NCBI RefSeq assembly: GCF_000026945.1 | Contig: NC_012860.1 | Coordinates: 620,001 to 684,000, forward strand | Direction: 5' to 3' | Source: Candida dubliniensis CD36 | Lineage: Eukaryota > Ascomycota > Pichiomycetes > Serinales > Debaryomycetaceae | Length of the DNA: 64,000 nt | Part shown: positions 32,072-42,295 of the stretch, piece by piece | Position numbering within the stretch: the first letter of the stretch is position 1 | How the letters are laid out: each line of letters starts with the position of its first letter | Program-made: the position numbers and the translations under genes | Notes under the pieces: model-generated | Told to the model about the DNA's origin: nothing | The model's input: only the letters and a program-made list of their open reading frames with translations | The model's database searches: none

Positions 32072-32539
32072 TGTTGCTTTCTGGTGGTTAGAGACTTGTA
32101 GAAAATAGAACTGTTTTCCAATAAAAAGTAGTTTTAATTAGAAAAATTTTCAAAGTGCGTGAAGTCTGATTGTGCGAGGAAATCCAGTCCATAGTAGTGT
32201 CCTTCTCCCCACTGTTTGCAAAAACCAGATTTACTCTAGTAAGTGCGAAACAAGCCCATACTGAAAAACCCACCAGAAAAAAAAAAAAACCTGTGTTCAA
32301 AACTATATGTACTGTACACAATCTAGGGTTATAGCCCTAATATTGTACAGGAAGTAATTTAACTATGGTGCGAAGAGTGTTTCCGAATTTTTTCTTTTTT
32401 TTTTTCCAAAGGTGTAGTTTGTTCTGTAGTAATACTGTTGTTAGTAGAGAGTGTCTCGCACTAACAGAACATTTTTTTCAGAGCAGGAAAATTTTTGAAA
32501 TCTAACATCTTTTACTGAAAGCCAAGCATCAACACAATA
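32072..32539. promoter_or_regulatory. Shared divergent promoter RPL13 / RPS16A
   Basis: The 468-base interval between two ribosomal protein starts holds one central Tbf1 palindrome. Five GTGCG/CGCAC elements flank it at 32154-32159, 32172-32176, 32242-32247, 32368-32372 and 32457-32462. Poly-A/T runs lie at 32278-32289 and 32394-32405. Confidence 0.75.
32324..32340. promoter_or_regulatory. Tbf1-type palindrome TAGGG-N6-CCCTA (RPL13/RPS16A)
   Basis: TAGGGTTATAGCCCTAA sits 253 bases from the RPL13 start and 200 bases from the RPS16A start, so a single site probably serves both genes. Confidence 0.85.
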
Positions 32540-33299
32540 ATGTCAACCCAATCTGTTCAAGTATGTAAATGAATTGAAATAAAGAGATAGAGAGATGTTT
32601 TATTATTAAAATTTTAAAACGAAAGATCATTAAAAGAAGGAAAACAAAAAGTGCAAGCCTTACAGTGGATGAAGTAAAGCATACCATGAATTGATAGATA
32701 ACCAGAGTGATACATAAACGCAATATAGAGCAGCATTGCACCAGGAGCTTTGTTTTAAAAGAATCATTCAGTAACCAGAACATGATAATTTATTAGTGAC
32801 CATTAAACGATACCAGGGGGTTCACTGGTCTCATAGAATATCTCCAGATACATCTTTGAACTATTTACTAACAATTTAATTTTGTTTCTAGACTTTTGGT
32901 AAAAAGAAGACTGCCACTGCCGTTGCTCATGTTAAAGCCGGTAAAGGTTTAATTAAAATTAATGGTTCCCCAATCACCTTGGTCCAACCAGAAATCTTAA
33001 GATTCAAAGTTTACGAACCATTGACTTTGGTTGGTTTAGATAAATTCCAAGGTATCGACATCAGAGTTAAAGTCACTGGTGGTGGTCACGTTTCTCAAGT
33101 TTACGCCATCAGACAAGCTATTGCTAAAGGTTTGGTTGCTTACCACCAAAAATACGTTGACGAAGCTTCTAAAAACGAATTAAAGAAAATTTTCGCTTCT
33201 TACGACAAGACTTTGTTGGTTGCCGACTCAAGAAGAATGGAACCAAAGAAATTCGGTGGTCGTGGTGCCAGAGCAAGATTCCAAAAATCTTACCGTTAA
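32540..33299 (+). CDS. RPS16A: 40S ribosomal protein S16 (uS9), spliced
   Basis: Exon 1 is 32540-32560 (MSTQSVQ), followed by the donor GTATGT at 32561. The intron is 32561-32891 (331 bases) with branch point TACTAAC at 32866-32872 and acceptor TAG ending at 32891. Exon 2 is 32892-33299 and starts [20 protein letters not shown]. The joined protein has 142 residues and ends [15 protein letters not shown], the invariant uS9 tail whose last residues reach the P-site tRNA. Without splicing the reading frame would begin at an internal methionine and lose the conserved N-terminus. The intron position after VQ matches the budding yeast gene. Confidence 0.96.
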
Positions 33300-34195
33300 G
33301 AAGGTTTTTCATTATATTTTGTTCATCACAAATTTGTACATTACCCTCAAACTCATCAATATATCATCTGTATTTTAAGAAAAAAAATATGTTGCCACAA
33401 CTGTCCCCTCCCCCCCCTTTATCAATGTGTTAAATTTCTAGGGATATTTTCTTAGGTTTACTTTTTAATACATAAGACACAGAAAATATTTAATGGATTA
33501 AATCTGTTATCGATTTGTAGAAGCACAAAGTGTGGAAATTAGTAGTACCTGTTTAAATTTATTTAGCAGCCGTTGCTCGTAGGAACGACAGCTTACTACG
33601 GAACTATGCTCCTCTCATTCATATCATCTCTAGTTTTCGATCTGACATTTGTCATATCTATAAAAAGAATGCTTTGAATCCTAGAGAATGTTCCAACAAG
33701 TGAGTAATATTCACCAGCTTTGTATTGAATAATTTGTATCCGTAAAATAAGGAGTATGCGCTATCTAAATCACAATAAATATATGAGTTGCCATATAGAG
33801 TTCTGTTGAAGATATAAGAAATGTGACGCTACCAACTGTTTGATCTTGCACAATCTAATTTAACAGTTCTTTGTAATGGCCGAAGCATACTTGTTTAATT
33901 ATTAGAAAGAGTATATCTTTATATCATTTGCTAACATTATAGTGTAAGTGTTAGTTTTATTAAGATAATGCCAACCAAAGACATCACCAAACTGCTCACA
34001 ATGCAAGTATGTGCTTTATTTACCTTTTTTTTTTCCCCCCCTCTGCTTTTTGTATTATTCTACCCACACATTGTAAAATTGAGAAATGAAATAAACACAT
34101 TCTTTTTCCTATTACACCATCTTGTTTCATATGAATGAACAAATTTGATTTACAGATTCAATAGACAAGTATATTCTTCAGAAAAGGAGAGCATA
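33300..34195. other. Intergenic region and LOT5 leader, with a possible 5' UTR intron
   Basis: About 0.9 kb lies between RPS16A and the chosen LOT5 start. A GC-richer patch at 33570-33610 is notable but has no stable hairpin that I can draw. An ATG at 33968 opens 13 codons that end at a perfect donor (GTATGT at 34007), and a good acceptor TTTACAG ends at 34155. Joining these gives a short frame that stops at once (ATT CAA TAG), so the splice would lie in a leader. Confidence 0.5.
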
Positions 34196-34951
34196 ATGAA
34201 CCAACTAGTGAAACTAATACACGAGCTGCCTAATATCGAAAATACAATACCTCATACATTATATCAGGCATCATCACCGAAATTAAATCTTGCTGAAGAG
34301 GACAAGTTTATAATATACGCCGGTGGGGAAAACTTTTCCCTTTTGACAAATACTGATTTGTCTGATCTAAATCCAGTGTCAGTATCTTTATTTGTACTAA
34401 ACACAAGCTTTATAATTTGGTTCAACTTAAACAACGTGGGTATCGAAATAGCTTATCCTGCAATAGTCTTCCATGGTTTGAATGAAGACTCTGTATATTT
34501 GAATATAGAAGATAACCAGATAATAGGAACTTACCTAACAATCAGATACAACACAGAGCTGCAGAATAATTCAAACCCATTGTTTAGCACCATTCATTCC
34601 AAAATCACAAATGTATATGAAGCTATTTCATATGTTTCTGAATTCCATACAGTTTCCTCAGACGACGACTATGATGAAGGTGAGGTTACTGGCCTTCCGA
34701 CATTGGAAGTATCACATACAAGTTCGGAATTAGAAAGCAGTGCTTTAAACAGTTTTAACAATTCTGGACAGGCGGACGACTTGGACGACGACATAATTGA
34801 TGACGATGATTGTACCCACAATGTTGCAGGGATGCACGTTGAGGTTGGTTTTGCCTCGATTGCTGGGGTAAAGACAAGACGCAATGAACTAGAAGATTAT
34901 GATGGGTTGACAACTAACTTGAATTCTAATAAAAGGAACAAATTGCATTAA
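34196..34951 (+). CDS. LOT5: Lot5 / ICln-family protein
   Basis: From the ATG at 34196 the protein has 251 residues. The region about 5-150 shows the ICln/Lot5 PH-like pattern: PNIENTIPHTLYQ, SLFVLNTSFIIWFNLNNVGIEIAYPAIVFHGL, then a strand-rich stretch. A long acidic region (about 160-225, DDDYDEGE, DDLDDDIIDDDD) and a short basic end follow. Animal ICln acts in Sm protein assembly for snRNPs. Yeast Lot5 is poorly known and induced by cold. The frame is open for 17 codons upstream with no ATG. Splicing from the 33968 ATG does not preserve the frame, so I keep 34196. Confidence 0.75.
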   Translation: MNQLVKLIHELPNIENTIPHTLYQASSPKLNLAEEDKFIIYAGGENFSLLTNTDLSDLNPVSVSLFVLNTSFIIWFNLNNVGIEIAYPAIVFHGLNEDSVYLNIEDNQIIGTYLTIRYNTELQNNSNPLFSTIHSKITNVYEAISYVSEFHTVSSDDDYDEGEVTGLPTLEVSHTSSELESSALNSFNNSGQADDLDDDIIDDDDCTHNVAGMHVEVGFASIAGVKTRRNELEDYDGLTTNLNSNKRNKLH

Positions 34952-35562
34952 TTTCTTTATAGGATATTCATGATTAATGATAGATAACATTGTACATACT
35001 TGAACAATTGTAGGTAGTAAGAGTTTTCTTTTGACATTCTGACATTACTAATGAACACCTCCGGCACTTGTTCAGTGTTTTGTTATTGCATATAACGCAA
35101 TAATCAAACGTTCTCCTCAGTAACTCCAAGTGTTCAACATATTTTCCAATTACATTTGATATACAGATGCATTTATTATCTTTAATCAGGTTGATTTGCA
35201 ATTGTTTCAAGGGGCCTAATTGGAGTTGTTCTAGCAGTTTCAAGAAGATCCTGCAGGATACAATCATCTCGGTATTGTATGTGGATAAATATTTTCAAAT
35301 GGAGAGAGACCAGCAGATTGCAATCTCGGAGAACAGATATCAGAAAAAAAAAAAAAGGGAAATAAACTTTGTCCTCTGATTTCATTACAATTGTGTAAAA
35401 TCATTTAAACCTCTCTTTGACTCGATTGGTCTCTAGTGAGGTCCAAAAATCATCTACAACAAGAAGGAGAACTGGAGTCAACTCTGCATTACCCAGAAAT
35501 ACCAGATAAATATCAACGGTAATAATATTGTTCCTATTGTATTCGATTATATATTTAGGCAA
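34952..35562. other. Intergenic region LOT5 / HID1-family gene
   Basis: This 611-base gap contains a 97-codon frame on the minus strand (34974-35267, listed separately). On the plus strand at 35421-35518 there is a short open stretch that could be an extra 5' exon of the next gene. Otherwise nothing is recognised. Confidence 0.45.
34974..35267 (-). CDS. Possible small ORF with a cysteine cluster
   Basis: The 97-residue frame carries four or more cysteines spaced as in a small zinc site (CVICNNKTLNKCRRCSLVMSEC). It lies in the gap between LOT5 and the HID1-family gene. The first half is leucine- and isoleucine-rich. No family is recognised, and overlapping frames of similar length exist on the plus strand. 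It could be chance. The spaced CxxC pairs are the only reason to keep it. Confidence 0.2.
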   Translation of the reverse strand: MIVSCRIFLKLLEQLQLGPLKQLQINLIKDNKCICISNVIGKYVEHLELLRRTFDYCVICNNKTLNKCRRCSLVMSECQKKTLTTYNCSSMYNVIYH

Positions 35563-38500
35563 ATGAAGACAACTGAAGAAAAAGCAAAGTTCAGGAATCA
35601 GTTTTTGAAATTAGGTCAGGGTCATATTATATCTACAGATGAAAGCAATAATATATTTTGGAGTCTGTTTTGGACCATGCCAACATGTGCAAATGATGTA
35701 TATGAGTTGATCACGGTTGCTGACATCAAAAAAGTGAGGCAGCAAAATCTAATGAATATTGTCCAGTTAATAAGACAATTGTGTCTTAAAATAATTAGTA
35801 CTGTCAAGGAGTGTAAAGAATTTTGCATTAACAAGAAAGAAATAATAGAGTTACTAAATTGTGTTAGATTCTTAATCAAAGTGTTGCCTTTTATTTTTGA
35901 AATGGCAGATTATTCCAATGAGTTGGAAAGAGAGATATTTTGGAACAATGATTTCGATCCAATGAGACTCCTACAAAGGATAGATAATTCTAAAGAAGAA
36001 GAAGAAGAAGAAGAATCCGACAAAAATAGAAATTGGGAAAGACTCTTGAGTCCAGATCAAGTAGCAAATAGTATAGCTGTAAATTTGATATCAAGCTTGG
36101 TAGACTTGCTATTTATTAGAAATTTCACTGTGCCATCTACAGCATCTGGTAAAGAGAATAAGCTTTTACATGTTTGGGAACCAGGTATTGGGGGAACTTC
36201 GAAATATCAACAGCCAAACGTGGTGATAGATAGTAATCGAACGGAAATACTAAAACTATTGCTAACACTCTGTTCCAATTCATTGTATCAGCAAGTTTCT
36301 TGTGTGACCACCCATGGATCAAAATTTTTAACCCTTTTGGTTACCGTGACTCCAAAAATTGAATTATTGACTTTAGTTTCTTCCCTACTAAACATAACAT
36401 GCAGATCATCAAAATCAACAGCTTCTGAAAATGGGTTGGTATTTGAAAAACCAGAATACAGTGAGATTCGTCATTTATGCGTAACTTACGCCATTCAATT
36501 ACTTACACTAATGGTTGTTTATCCACTACCCCAAAAATCAGAGCTAAAGTTTTTAATTGAAGGTGGTTTGTGTTCAAAACCGTACAATATGGCGAGAGTC
36601 TATGTGGGGAAAATACATAAGGAGAATGAGTTATTATTTATAGCTTCATCTTTAATTGAATTTTTAAAGGTTCCGTTAATCAACGCAAAAGACCAAGAAA
36701 CGGATACCTTTTCATTGTTAAGGTCTGGTAGTAATTATAAACGCCCCTCGCTCTGGAGCTTGGAGGCTGTTATGCTAATATGGGAACTTCTCCAATCCAA
36801 CAGAAACTTTGTCTCGATTGTTGGTGAAAAGTATATTTCAGAATTGATGATAATTTTACTATACTACGTATTTGCCTATCATAGTCAAAAGAGCTCCAAA
36901 AATTTAATTTTCCTTTGTGCATATTTACTTTTGTATTTGTCCTCAGCACAGCAAAATCGATTTTTAGAACCATTGTTTGTGCCATTAAACTCATCTGCAT
37001 CCCTACACGAATTCTACAATTGTTTGCCATCAAATTATAAGCTATCCATAACCCCAATCAACACGAGAGATTTTTTGGTTACTCACATATGCACCATTCT
37101 TATTAACAATCAAGTAAATGTTTCGCTGTCTAACTATCTCCTGAGCTCGCTGCCTTTGTCAGATTTGCTTATAAAAACTTTGATTGAAATATTATACAAT
37201 TTGATTTCAAGAGTATCATCAGAAGAAGCAATGGGATTCAAAACTGAGACGCTGAAAAAACTCAATAACCCAAACCCAAGAGGTGGTCTTTCATATCAAT
37301 CATCATCGCTGATTACTCAGCTAGTCAGTGTTTTGTCAAATAAAAGATTTTTATTGGAGAAGTCTTTTCACCCCGATCTTGTCGCCCTATTAATACGAGC
37401 GATATGTGCTGCTGTCACGAAATTTCCTGTGCCATCAAGAATGTTATTATTCTGCATATTAAAGAATGAAAAAGTGTATGATGAACTTTGGAACACGATT
37501 TTCAGCTTTAGCGGAGTGTTTTTTAGAGGCAATTCATTGACCAGAATAGAAGATGAATCTGATGAACTGCCATCAGAGAATACAGAGGCTGATACGAGTA
37601 TAGCATCTTACGATAGTACAAAAGACGAAGTTTTGGGGTCAACTGTCAAACCAATCCCAATTCCAATTCCTATTCCTACAAACAAATATGAAGATGATGG
37701 CACAGTCAAATCCGCGAGTGTGGAAACGGAGAATATTGAAGCATCCTTGAGACCAAATTTGCCTACTGGTATGTCTTTCAATGCTAGAGAGAAATTGAAA
37801 AAAGATACTCCTTTGAATAAAACATGGGCCGGAAACGATGCTTTAGCTGTAATATTGACGATAGTAATCCCTCACTTGAAAGTCGTCTTGAATGAAGTAT
37901 GGTCACGTGTTGAAGGCTCGAGCGTTGACAGCTATGAGTTGGTTCAGCGTATAGAAAAGGCTGGGTTCGATAAAGTTTTTGAAGCTAACAAGTCACAGCT
38001 TTGTTATGATCTTTTGCCCAATACACCTTTGGACCAGTTGAGATTTAACTGGAGTCATTTATCTTTAGGGTGGTACATTTCTTTATTATATGGACAGATT
38101 TATAATTCTGGTGCCCAAGTGCAAAGCTATTCAGGAAATAGTATCCGCAACTATAAAATTGTCAAAACTTTTTCAAGTGGAATGAGCAGATTAACCCTGA
38201 ATTGGACTAGCTTTTTGAAACAAGATTCCCAAAGCGAGCCGAGCTCTTCTGAGACAACGCTACCAAAAATAGATGAGAACTTGGAATGGGTGAATAATGC
38301 ATTGAGTAATATAAATACCTGGAGTGGATCTGAAATCAAACTTTTTGATGTTGAAACTACCGAAGATGGTTTTTTTGCCAATTTGAATTCAAGAATTATG
38401 GCTAATTACACTAAGAATGGGAATACTGCTCAGAATCCTGGTCACGGATACGCAGCACCATCTACGCCAGGAGGTTTAACAGACGTTTCCCGAAGATTTA

Positions 38501-38706
38501 GTGATTTTCGAATTAATAATGGAAGTAATCCGAGTATTCGATCCATAGGTAACTCACCTGTGCCTTCTGCCTTATCCACTCCTGTTGAAGAAAAAGAGTT
38601 GTATTTTCCAAAAAGAAGTTTCAGGAATTCGGTTACAAGTTTACACTCCTTGAACAATTTGAATAGGAGCAGAAGTAATACACCTCGAAACTCAATTAGT
38701 CAATAG
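35563..38706 (+). CDS. ECM30: HID1 / Ecm30-family (dymeclin-related) large protein
   Basis: The 1047-residue protein starts MKTTEEKAKFRNQFLKLG and continues FWSLFWTMPTCANDVYELITVADIKKVR and LLNCVRFLIKVLPFIFE. This N-terminal pattern is shared by the HID1 family (human HID1, yeast Ecm30), which is related to dymeclin and acts at the Golgi in sorting of secretory cargo. Most of the protein is helical. It includes acidic runs (EEEEEEE at about 147), a disordered region (about 665-745) with a PIPIPIPIPT tract, and a serine-rich C-terminus with many SP/TP sites. No membrane segment is clear. The family assignment is good, one-to-one orthology with ECM30 less certain. Confidence 0.78.
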   Translation: MKTTEEKAKFRNQFLKLGQGHIISTDESNNIFWSLFWTMPTCANDVYELITVADIKKVRQQNLMNIVQLIRQLCLKIISTVKECKEFCINKKEIIELLNCVRFLIKVLPFIFEMADYSNELEREIFWNNDFDPMRLLQRIDNSKEEEEEEESDKNRNWERLLSPDQVANSIAVNLISSLVDLLFIRNFTVPSTASGKENKLLHVWEPGIGGTSKYQQPNVVIDSNRTEILKLLLTLCSNSLYQQVSCVTTHGSKFLTLLVTVTPKIELLTLVSSLLNITCRSSKSTASENGLVFEKPEYSEIRHLCVTYAIQLLTLMVVYPLPQKSELKFLIEGGLCSKPYNMARVYVGKIHKENELLFIASSLIEFLKVPLINAKDQETDTFSLLRSGSNYKRPSLWSLEAVMLIWELLQSNRNFVSIVGEKYISELMIILLYYVFAYHSQKSSKNLIFLCAYLLLYLSSAQQNRFLEPLFVPLNSSASLHEFYNCLPSNYKLSITPINTRDFLVTHICTILINNQVNVSLSNYLLSSLPLSDLLIKTLIEILYNLISRVSSEEAMGFKTETLKKLNNPNPRGGLSYQSSSLITQLVSVLSNKRFLLEKSFHPDLVALLIRAICAAVTKFPVPSRMLLFCILKNEKVYDELWNTIFSFSGVFFRGNSLTRIEDESDELPSENTEADTSIASYDSTKDEVLGSTVKPIPIPIPIPTNKYEDDGTVKSASVETENIEASLRPNLPTGMSFNAREKLKKDTPLNKTWAGNDALAVILTIVIPHLKVVLNEVWSRVEGSSVDSYELVQRIEKAGFDKVFEANKSQLCYDLLPNTPLDQLRFNWSHLSLGWYISLLYGQIYNSGAQVQSYSGNSIRNYKIVKTFSSGMSRLTLNWTSFLKQDSQSEPSSSETTLPKIDENLEWVNNALSNINTWSGSEIKLFDVETTEDGFFANLNSRIMANYTKNGNTAQNPGHGYAAPSTPGGLTDVSRRFSDFRINNGSNPSIRSIGNSPVPSALSTPVEEKELYFPKRSFRNSVTSLHSLNNLNRSRSNTPRNSISQ
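37649..37678 (+). repeat. Short hexanucleotide repeat coding Pro-Ile
   Basis: Tandem CCAATT/CCTATT units code for a PIPIPIPIP tract in the disordered linker of the HID1-family protein. Confidence 0.8.
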
Positions 38707-38782
38707 AAATGTTACTTTAGATATTTGTCTATTATAGTAATTCATGTATATCTATATAAACGAATAAACATTTTTATGGTCA

Positions 38783-39400
38783 TTATCTTCTCCTTCCTTT
38801 GCTTTGAACCAATTCAAACCCATCATCGTCAACAATTGGTGCATTTTGTTGGCGTACTTGTTCTGGCTCATCAATTTCCATCCTGTTATCATCCTGTATT
38901 TCTTCGTTTTCTTCTTCTTCTTCCTCTTCACTGCTTACATCAGGATTATTAGGATCATCTTCAATATGTACTTTGTGGGGGTTCTTGATGTTTTGCTTTG
39001 CTTGCCATTTTTCGTACATCTCGTCAATAAGACCATATTTCTCCTGTGCTGCATCTCTATATAGTTTTATTATCAAGTTTCCTATTTCCAATGCGGAATC
39101 GTTATCAATTTGCGTATCAAATTCATCAACCATAGCATACAACAATGTTTCTTCAATGAGTTGAATATCCACAATGTTAGATTCACCAAACAAATCAATG
39201 ATTATCCCAGATATCCAATCTCTTTTCTCTGCCGATTTGGGACCTCCCCAAAGATTATCTACGGCTGTTGTCAATTCCTCCCATTTGTATATTGCCATGC
39301 ATACACCTAATTCAAATTTGGCTTGTTGTTTTGGGTCAGCAAAGGATAAGGTACCATTTTCAACTTCAACATAATCAGTTGGGTCTATAGTAGTTGCCAT
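38783..39400 (-). CDS. TSR2: Tsr2, escortin for ribosomal protein S26
   Basis: The 205-residue protein has the Tsr2 WGG core at about residues 28-75 (FELGVCMAIYKWEELTTAVDNLWGGPKS, then KRDWISGIIIDLF). A helical middle and an acidic tail with EEEEEEENEE follow. Tsr2 releases eS26 from its importin in the nucleus and hands it to pre-40S particles. The gene converges on the HID1-family gene with 76 bases between stops, and its promoter is the 169 bases before ORC1's 3' end. Confidence 0.93.
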   Translation of the reverse strand: MATTIDPTDYVEVENGTLSFADPKQQAKFELGVCMAIYKWEELTTAVDNLWGGPKSAEKRDWISGIIIDLFGESNIVDIQLIEETLLYAMVDEFDTQIDNDSALEIGNLIIKLYRDAAQEKYGLIDEMYEKWQAKQNIKNPHKVHIEDDPNNPDVSSEEEEEEENEEIQDDNRMEIDEPEQVRQQNAPIVDDDGFELVQSKGRRR

Positions 39401-39569
39401 CTTTGATGTCTATGTTTGAATAACAATAATATGTGAATTGAGTAGTTAGATTTTGGCTTTCTATTTTTTTTTTTTTTTTTTTTCATTTTTGAATCTCATC
39501 GCATTACATTTATAGGTTTGATTACTGGGGCGCCGGGGAGGACATATACACAAAAACAAAACTACTTGT

Positions 39570-41990
39570 CTATAAAAATTGAGATATAGCATTATCTTTC
39601 TTGAAGACTGACACAACCTCTTCCTCAGGCACGTTGAGCTGAACAAGTCTTGATCTTTCACCTGGCAAATTTTGCTGTATTATAATTCCTGCTTCAACCA
39701 AAGACGTAACTATTTGTTTGAAAAAGTGAATTCTTAAATTCAAAATAGGTGTAGTTTCGTTAACAGTAGTAAATGTTTTATCGGTGTACAAAACATCTAA
39801 CATATTCAACTCGTCATTTTCTTGGTCTTTTGAATGTGTGGCCATGGCAAATGAGTTTTTCATTTCATCTATTATATCGCCTAGGCTGTTTTCAGCAAGA
39901 CCTGTTCTTCTCGATCTTCTTAATAATGATGCCAACACTAACTTAGATGCAAATGGTAGCGATGAAAGGTATTTGCTTAGTGGTGAATTGACCGTTTCAT
40001 TTATGGCAGCAGATATGTGCGAAATCAATACTTGGTAAGGTTCATTATCGTCTTTGTCCTTTTTATTCTCCAAGTATTCTTTTTCAGCTATCTCCACTGC
40101 CCGTCGGCATATAGTCAACGCTCTACGAGCATCACCACTCACACTAGCAACTTTTCGAGAGGCAAACCCAATTGCATCAGGCGTAATAACAACTTTTCTT
40201 CTATTGTTTTTAGTGATCATTTCTAGTCTATGTGTTATGATATCGCCCAATTGCTGAAACGTATATCCTCTAAACTGAATTCTTCTTAATCCCAATCTTG
40301 AGGATATTTTGTTTGATAGCATTCGCTCTGGCAAGTCCATAGTATTAGCAACAGCTATTACAATTAATTTGGATGTGGAATATGTCGGCCAATTAAAGAA
40401 ATTGTACATAACATTTTGCTTTTTAGTAGCAATCTGGTCGAGCTCATCCATAAGTATTACCAATGGTTTCCTTTTGTGGTCTTCTCGTTTGAAATATTCC
40501 TCTAACAATAATGCTGCGTTTGAGGCACTGACCTTGTCTCCACTTATATGATACCAAAGGACTTCGTACGTGACGGTCGGGCTCAATAACTTCAATCCAT
40601 TCAATTCTAAATAATCAAATTGTTTCATTTCACCTTTTTCGCTCGAAAGTGTCATTTGTTCAACAACATCCTTGATTGTTGCCGTCTTCCCCATACCAGG
40701 TACTCCACTTACATACACACAACAACCTGTTTGTTCGTTTACCGCTGACTCTAAATTCATATAGATCATGGCAAATTCATCCTCTCTACCAGGTAGAGCA
40801 TTCAACTTCTGTGACGTATGTAACCTCTTCTTCATTTCTTTGAAAGCAACCGATTTGGGATCGGTGAATGCATTAGAAACACTTTTAGTTGGTGACAAAA
40901 ATACGGGCAACGAGTCTCGGTCATCTTTCCCCAATTTCATTCTTTTAGTGGGTGTAACAACAGAGTAAATTTCTGCAATGTCCTTTTTCTGTATCTTTCG
41001 TTTGGGTGAAGGAGTCATTGCCACCTTTGATCTACGCATCAGCTTCTTAGTTTTCAACTTCTTTTTTTTTGAATATTCCACTTCCAGGTCTTCCAGGTCT
41101 TGTGAAATGTTTTCTTCCTCAGACTCCGATGCAGAATTTGCATCTTCAGCCTCCTGATAATCACTCTCCTCCAGTTCTTCTTCGTATTTATTAGACAAAT
41201 TGTCGTGATGGTCAATTATTCTCATGTTCTGTTTATTTTCCGGTTTTGAAGCCTTTGCAGATAGATTTTCCTTACCTTTACTGGATCTAGTTGTGCGATC
41301 TATTTCTGATACCTTATTTTCTTGCCGTTCACCTTTTTTGTTGCTAGAATTCTTTGAAACCACTTCTTCGACAGTGGTAAATATCAATTCTTTGACTTGC
41401 GTGGTGCATTTCTTGGGGTTCTCGAGCACTTTAGAACTAAACTCCTTATAATCAAAAGTGCTACTAAAGTTTCCTTCATTATCTGTAGCACGCTTTACTA
41501 GAAACGTCGTGTGGGAGTTAGACTCGTCTATTACAACATCGGCAAATTGGCTCTCGGATAGAACATTGATGTGTCTAATAAAATCAACAAATTTTACTTC
41601 ACTTCTAAACGGAGTCAACAACAATTCGTTGTCTGTAAAGAATTTGTCGGGCATACCTTCTATTTCTGATGATCTGATAAACCACGCAACTATAACTTGA
41701 ATAAACTCACTAATTCCAAACTTTATATCTGTTATAAGACCATAATCAGTTGTTGAATCTTCTGGTCTTTTTCCTTGGGTTATCTCAATGGTATCGCCCA
41801 CCTTAAATTCCTCATTGTCGTCTGTCCTTGTTAAAACTATATTGTTTTGGATAGTTGGAGTACCTCCTTCACTCGTCTGCGTAGTATTTCTTGACCTTCT
41901 AGGTCTTTTTCCTTGTATGTTTTCTGAGTCGTTCAGCTCGACATCGTTATCAACAATGGTAAAATTCCACCCTTTGGGAAGTTTATTCAT
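39570..41990 (-). CDS. ORC1: Orc1, largest subunit of the origin recognition complex
   Basis: The 806-residue protein has an N-terminal BAH domain (about 55-200), a charged disordered linker with serine/glutamate-rich and KKKLKTKK stretches, and a AAA+ domain. The AAA+ part has Walker A GVPGMGKT near residue 430, Walker B VILMDELDQI near 512 and RRIQFRGYTFQQLGDII in the lid region. A winged-helix C-terminus follows. Orc1 supplies the ATPase that loads Mcm2-7 at replication origins, and its BAH domain contacts nucleosomes. The start follows an AT-rich leader. Confidence 0.95.
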   Translation of the reverse strand: MNKLPKGWNFTIVDNDVELNDSENIQGKRPRRSRNTTQTSEGGTPTIQNNIVLTRTDDNEEFKVGDTIEITQGKRPEDSTTDYGLITDIKFGISEFIQVIVAWFIRSSEIEGMPDKFFTDNELLLTPFRSEVKFVDFIRHINVLSESQFADVVIDESNSHTTFLVKRATDNEGNFSSTFDYKEFSSKVLENPKKCTTQVKELIFTTVEEVVSKNSSNKKGERQENKVSEIDRTTRSSKGKENLSAKASKPENKQNMRIIDHHDNLSNKYEEELEESDYQEAEDANSASESEEENISQDLEDLEVEYSKKKKLKTKKLMRRSKVAMTPSPKRKIQKKDIAEIYSVVTPTKRMKLGKDDRDSLPVFLSPTKSVSNAFTDPKSVAFKEMKKRLHTSQKLNALPGREDEFAMIYMNLESAVNEQTGCCVYVSGVPGMGKTATIKDVVEQMTLSSEKGEMKQFDYLELNGLKLLSPTVTYEVLWYHISGDKVSASNAALLLEEYFKREDHKRKPLVILMDELDQIATKKQNVMYNFFNWPTYSTSKLIVIAVANTMDLPERMLSNKISSRLGLRRIQFRGYTFQQLGDIITHRLEMITKNNRRKVVITPDAIGFASRKVASVSGDARRALTICRRAVEIAEKEYLENKKDKDDNEPYQVLISHISAAINETVNSPLSKYLSSLPFASKLVLASLLRRSRRTGLAENSLGDIIDEMKNSFAMATHSKDQENDELNMLDVLYTDKTFTTVNETTPILNLRIHFFKQIVTSLVEAGIIIQQNLPGERSRLVQLNVPEEEVVSVFKKDNAISQFL

Positions 41991-42295
41991 ATTTGTTTGT
42001 AACTGTAGTTCAGTTTAAATTAAATTGTATAGGTCAGAGGCAATGGGTACAGTTTTACTTGCCATATTATAAAGGTGGGATCGAATTGACTTGTCTCTGT
42101 TTTTTCTTTTCTGTTTTACGTTGCACTTCGCACAAAAATATTGGTGAGAATAAAACTTCATAATAACATTAATAAAACTACATAACTGATAATAATAGAA
42201 AACAATGGTAGGCGTGTTATGTCTAGTTATATAATAAATAGCTACTGAATTGTTCAAAACATCAAAATTAATTTAAACGTGAGTCTTTTCACCAT
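41991..42295. other. ORC1 promoter / TEM1 3' region
   Basis: This 305-base AT-rich gap lies between two minus-strand genes. The 80-codon frame overlapping it at 42015-42257 has no recognisable features. Nothing else is seen. Confidence 0.5.

Noticed and set aside
33571..33587. CGTT...AACG hairpin in a GC-richer patch after RPS16A
   Set aside because: Only four base pairs with a nine-base loop, and flanking bases do not pair, so there is no support for an RNA gene.
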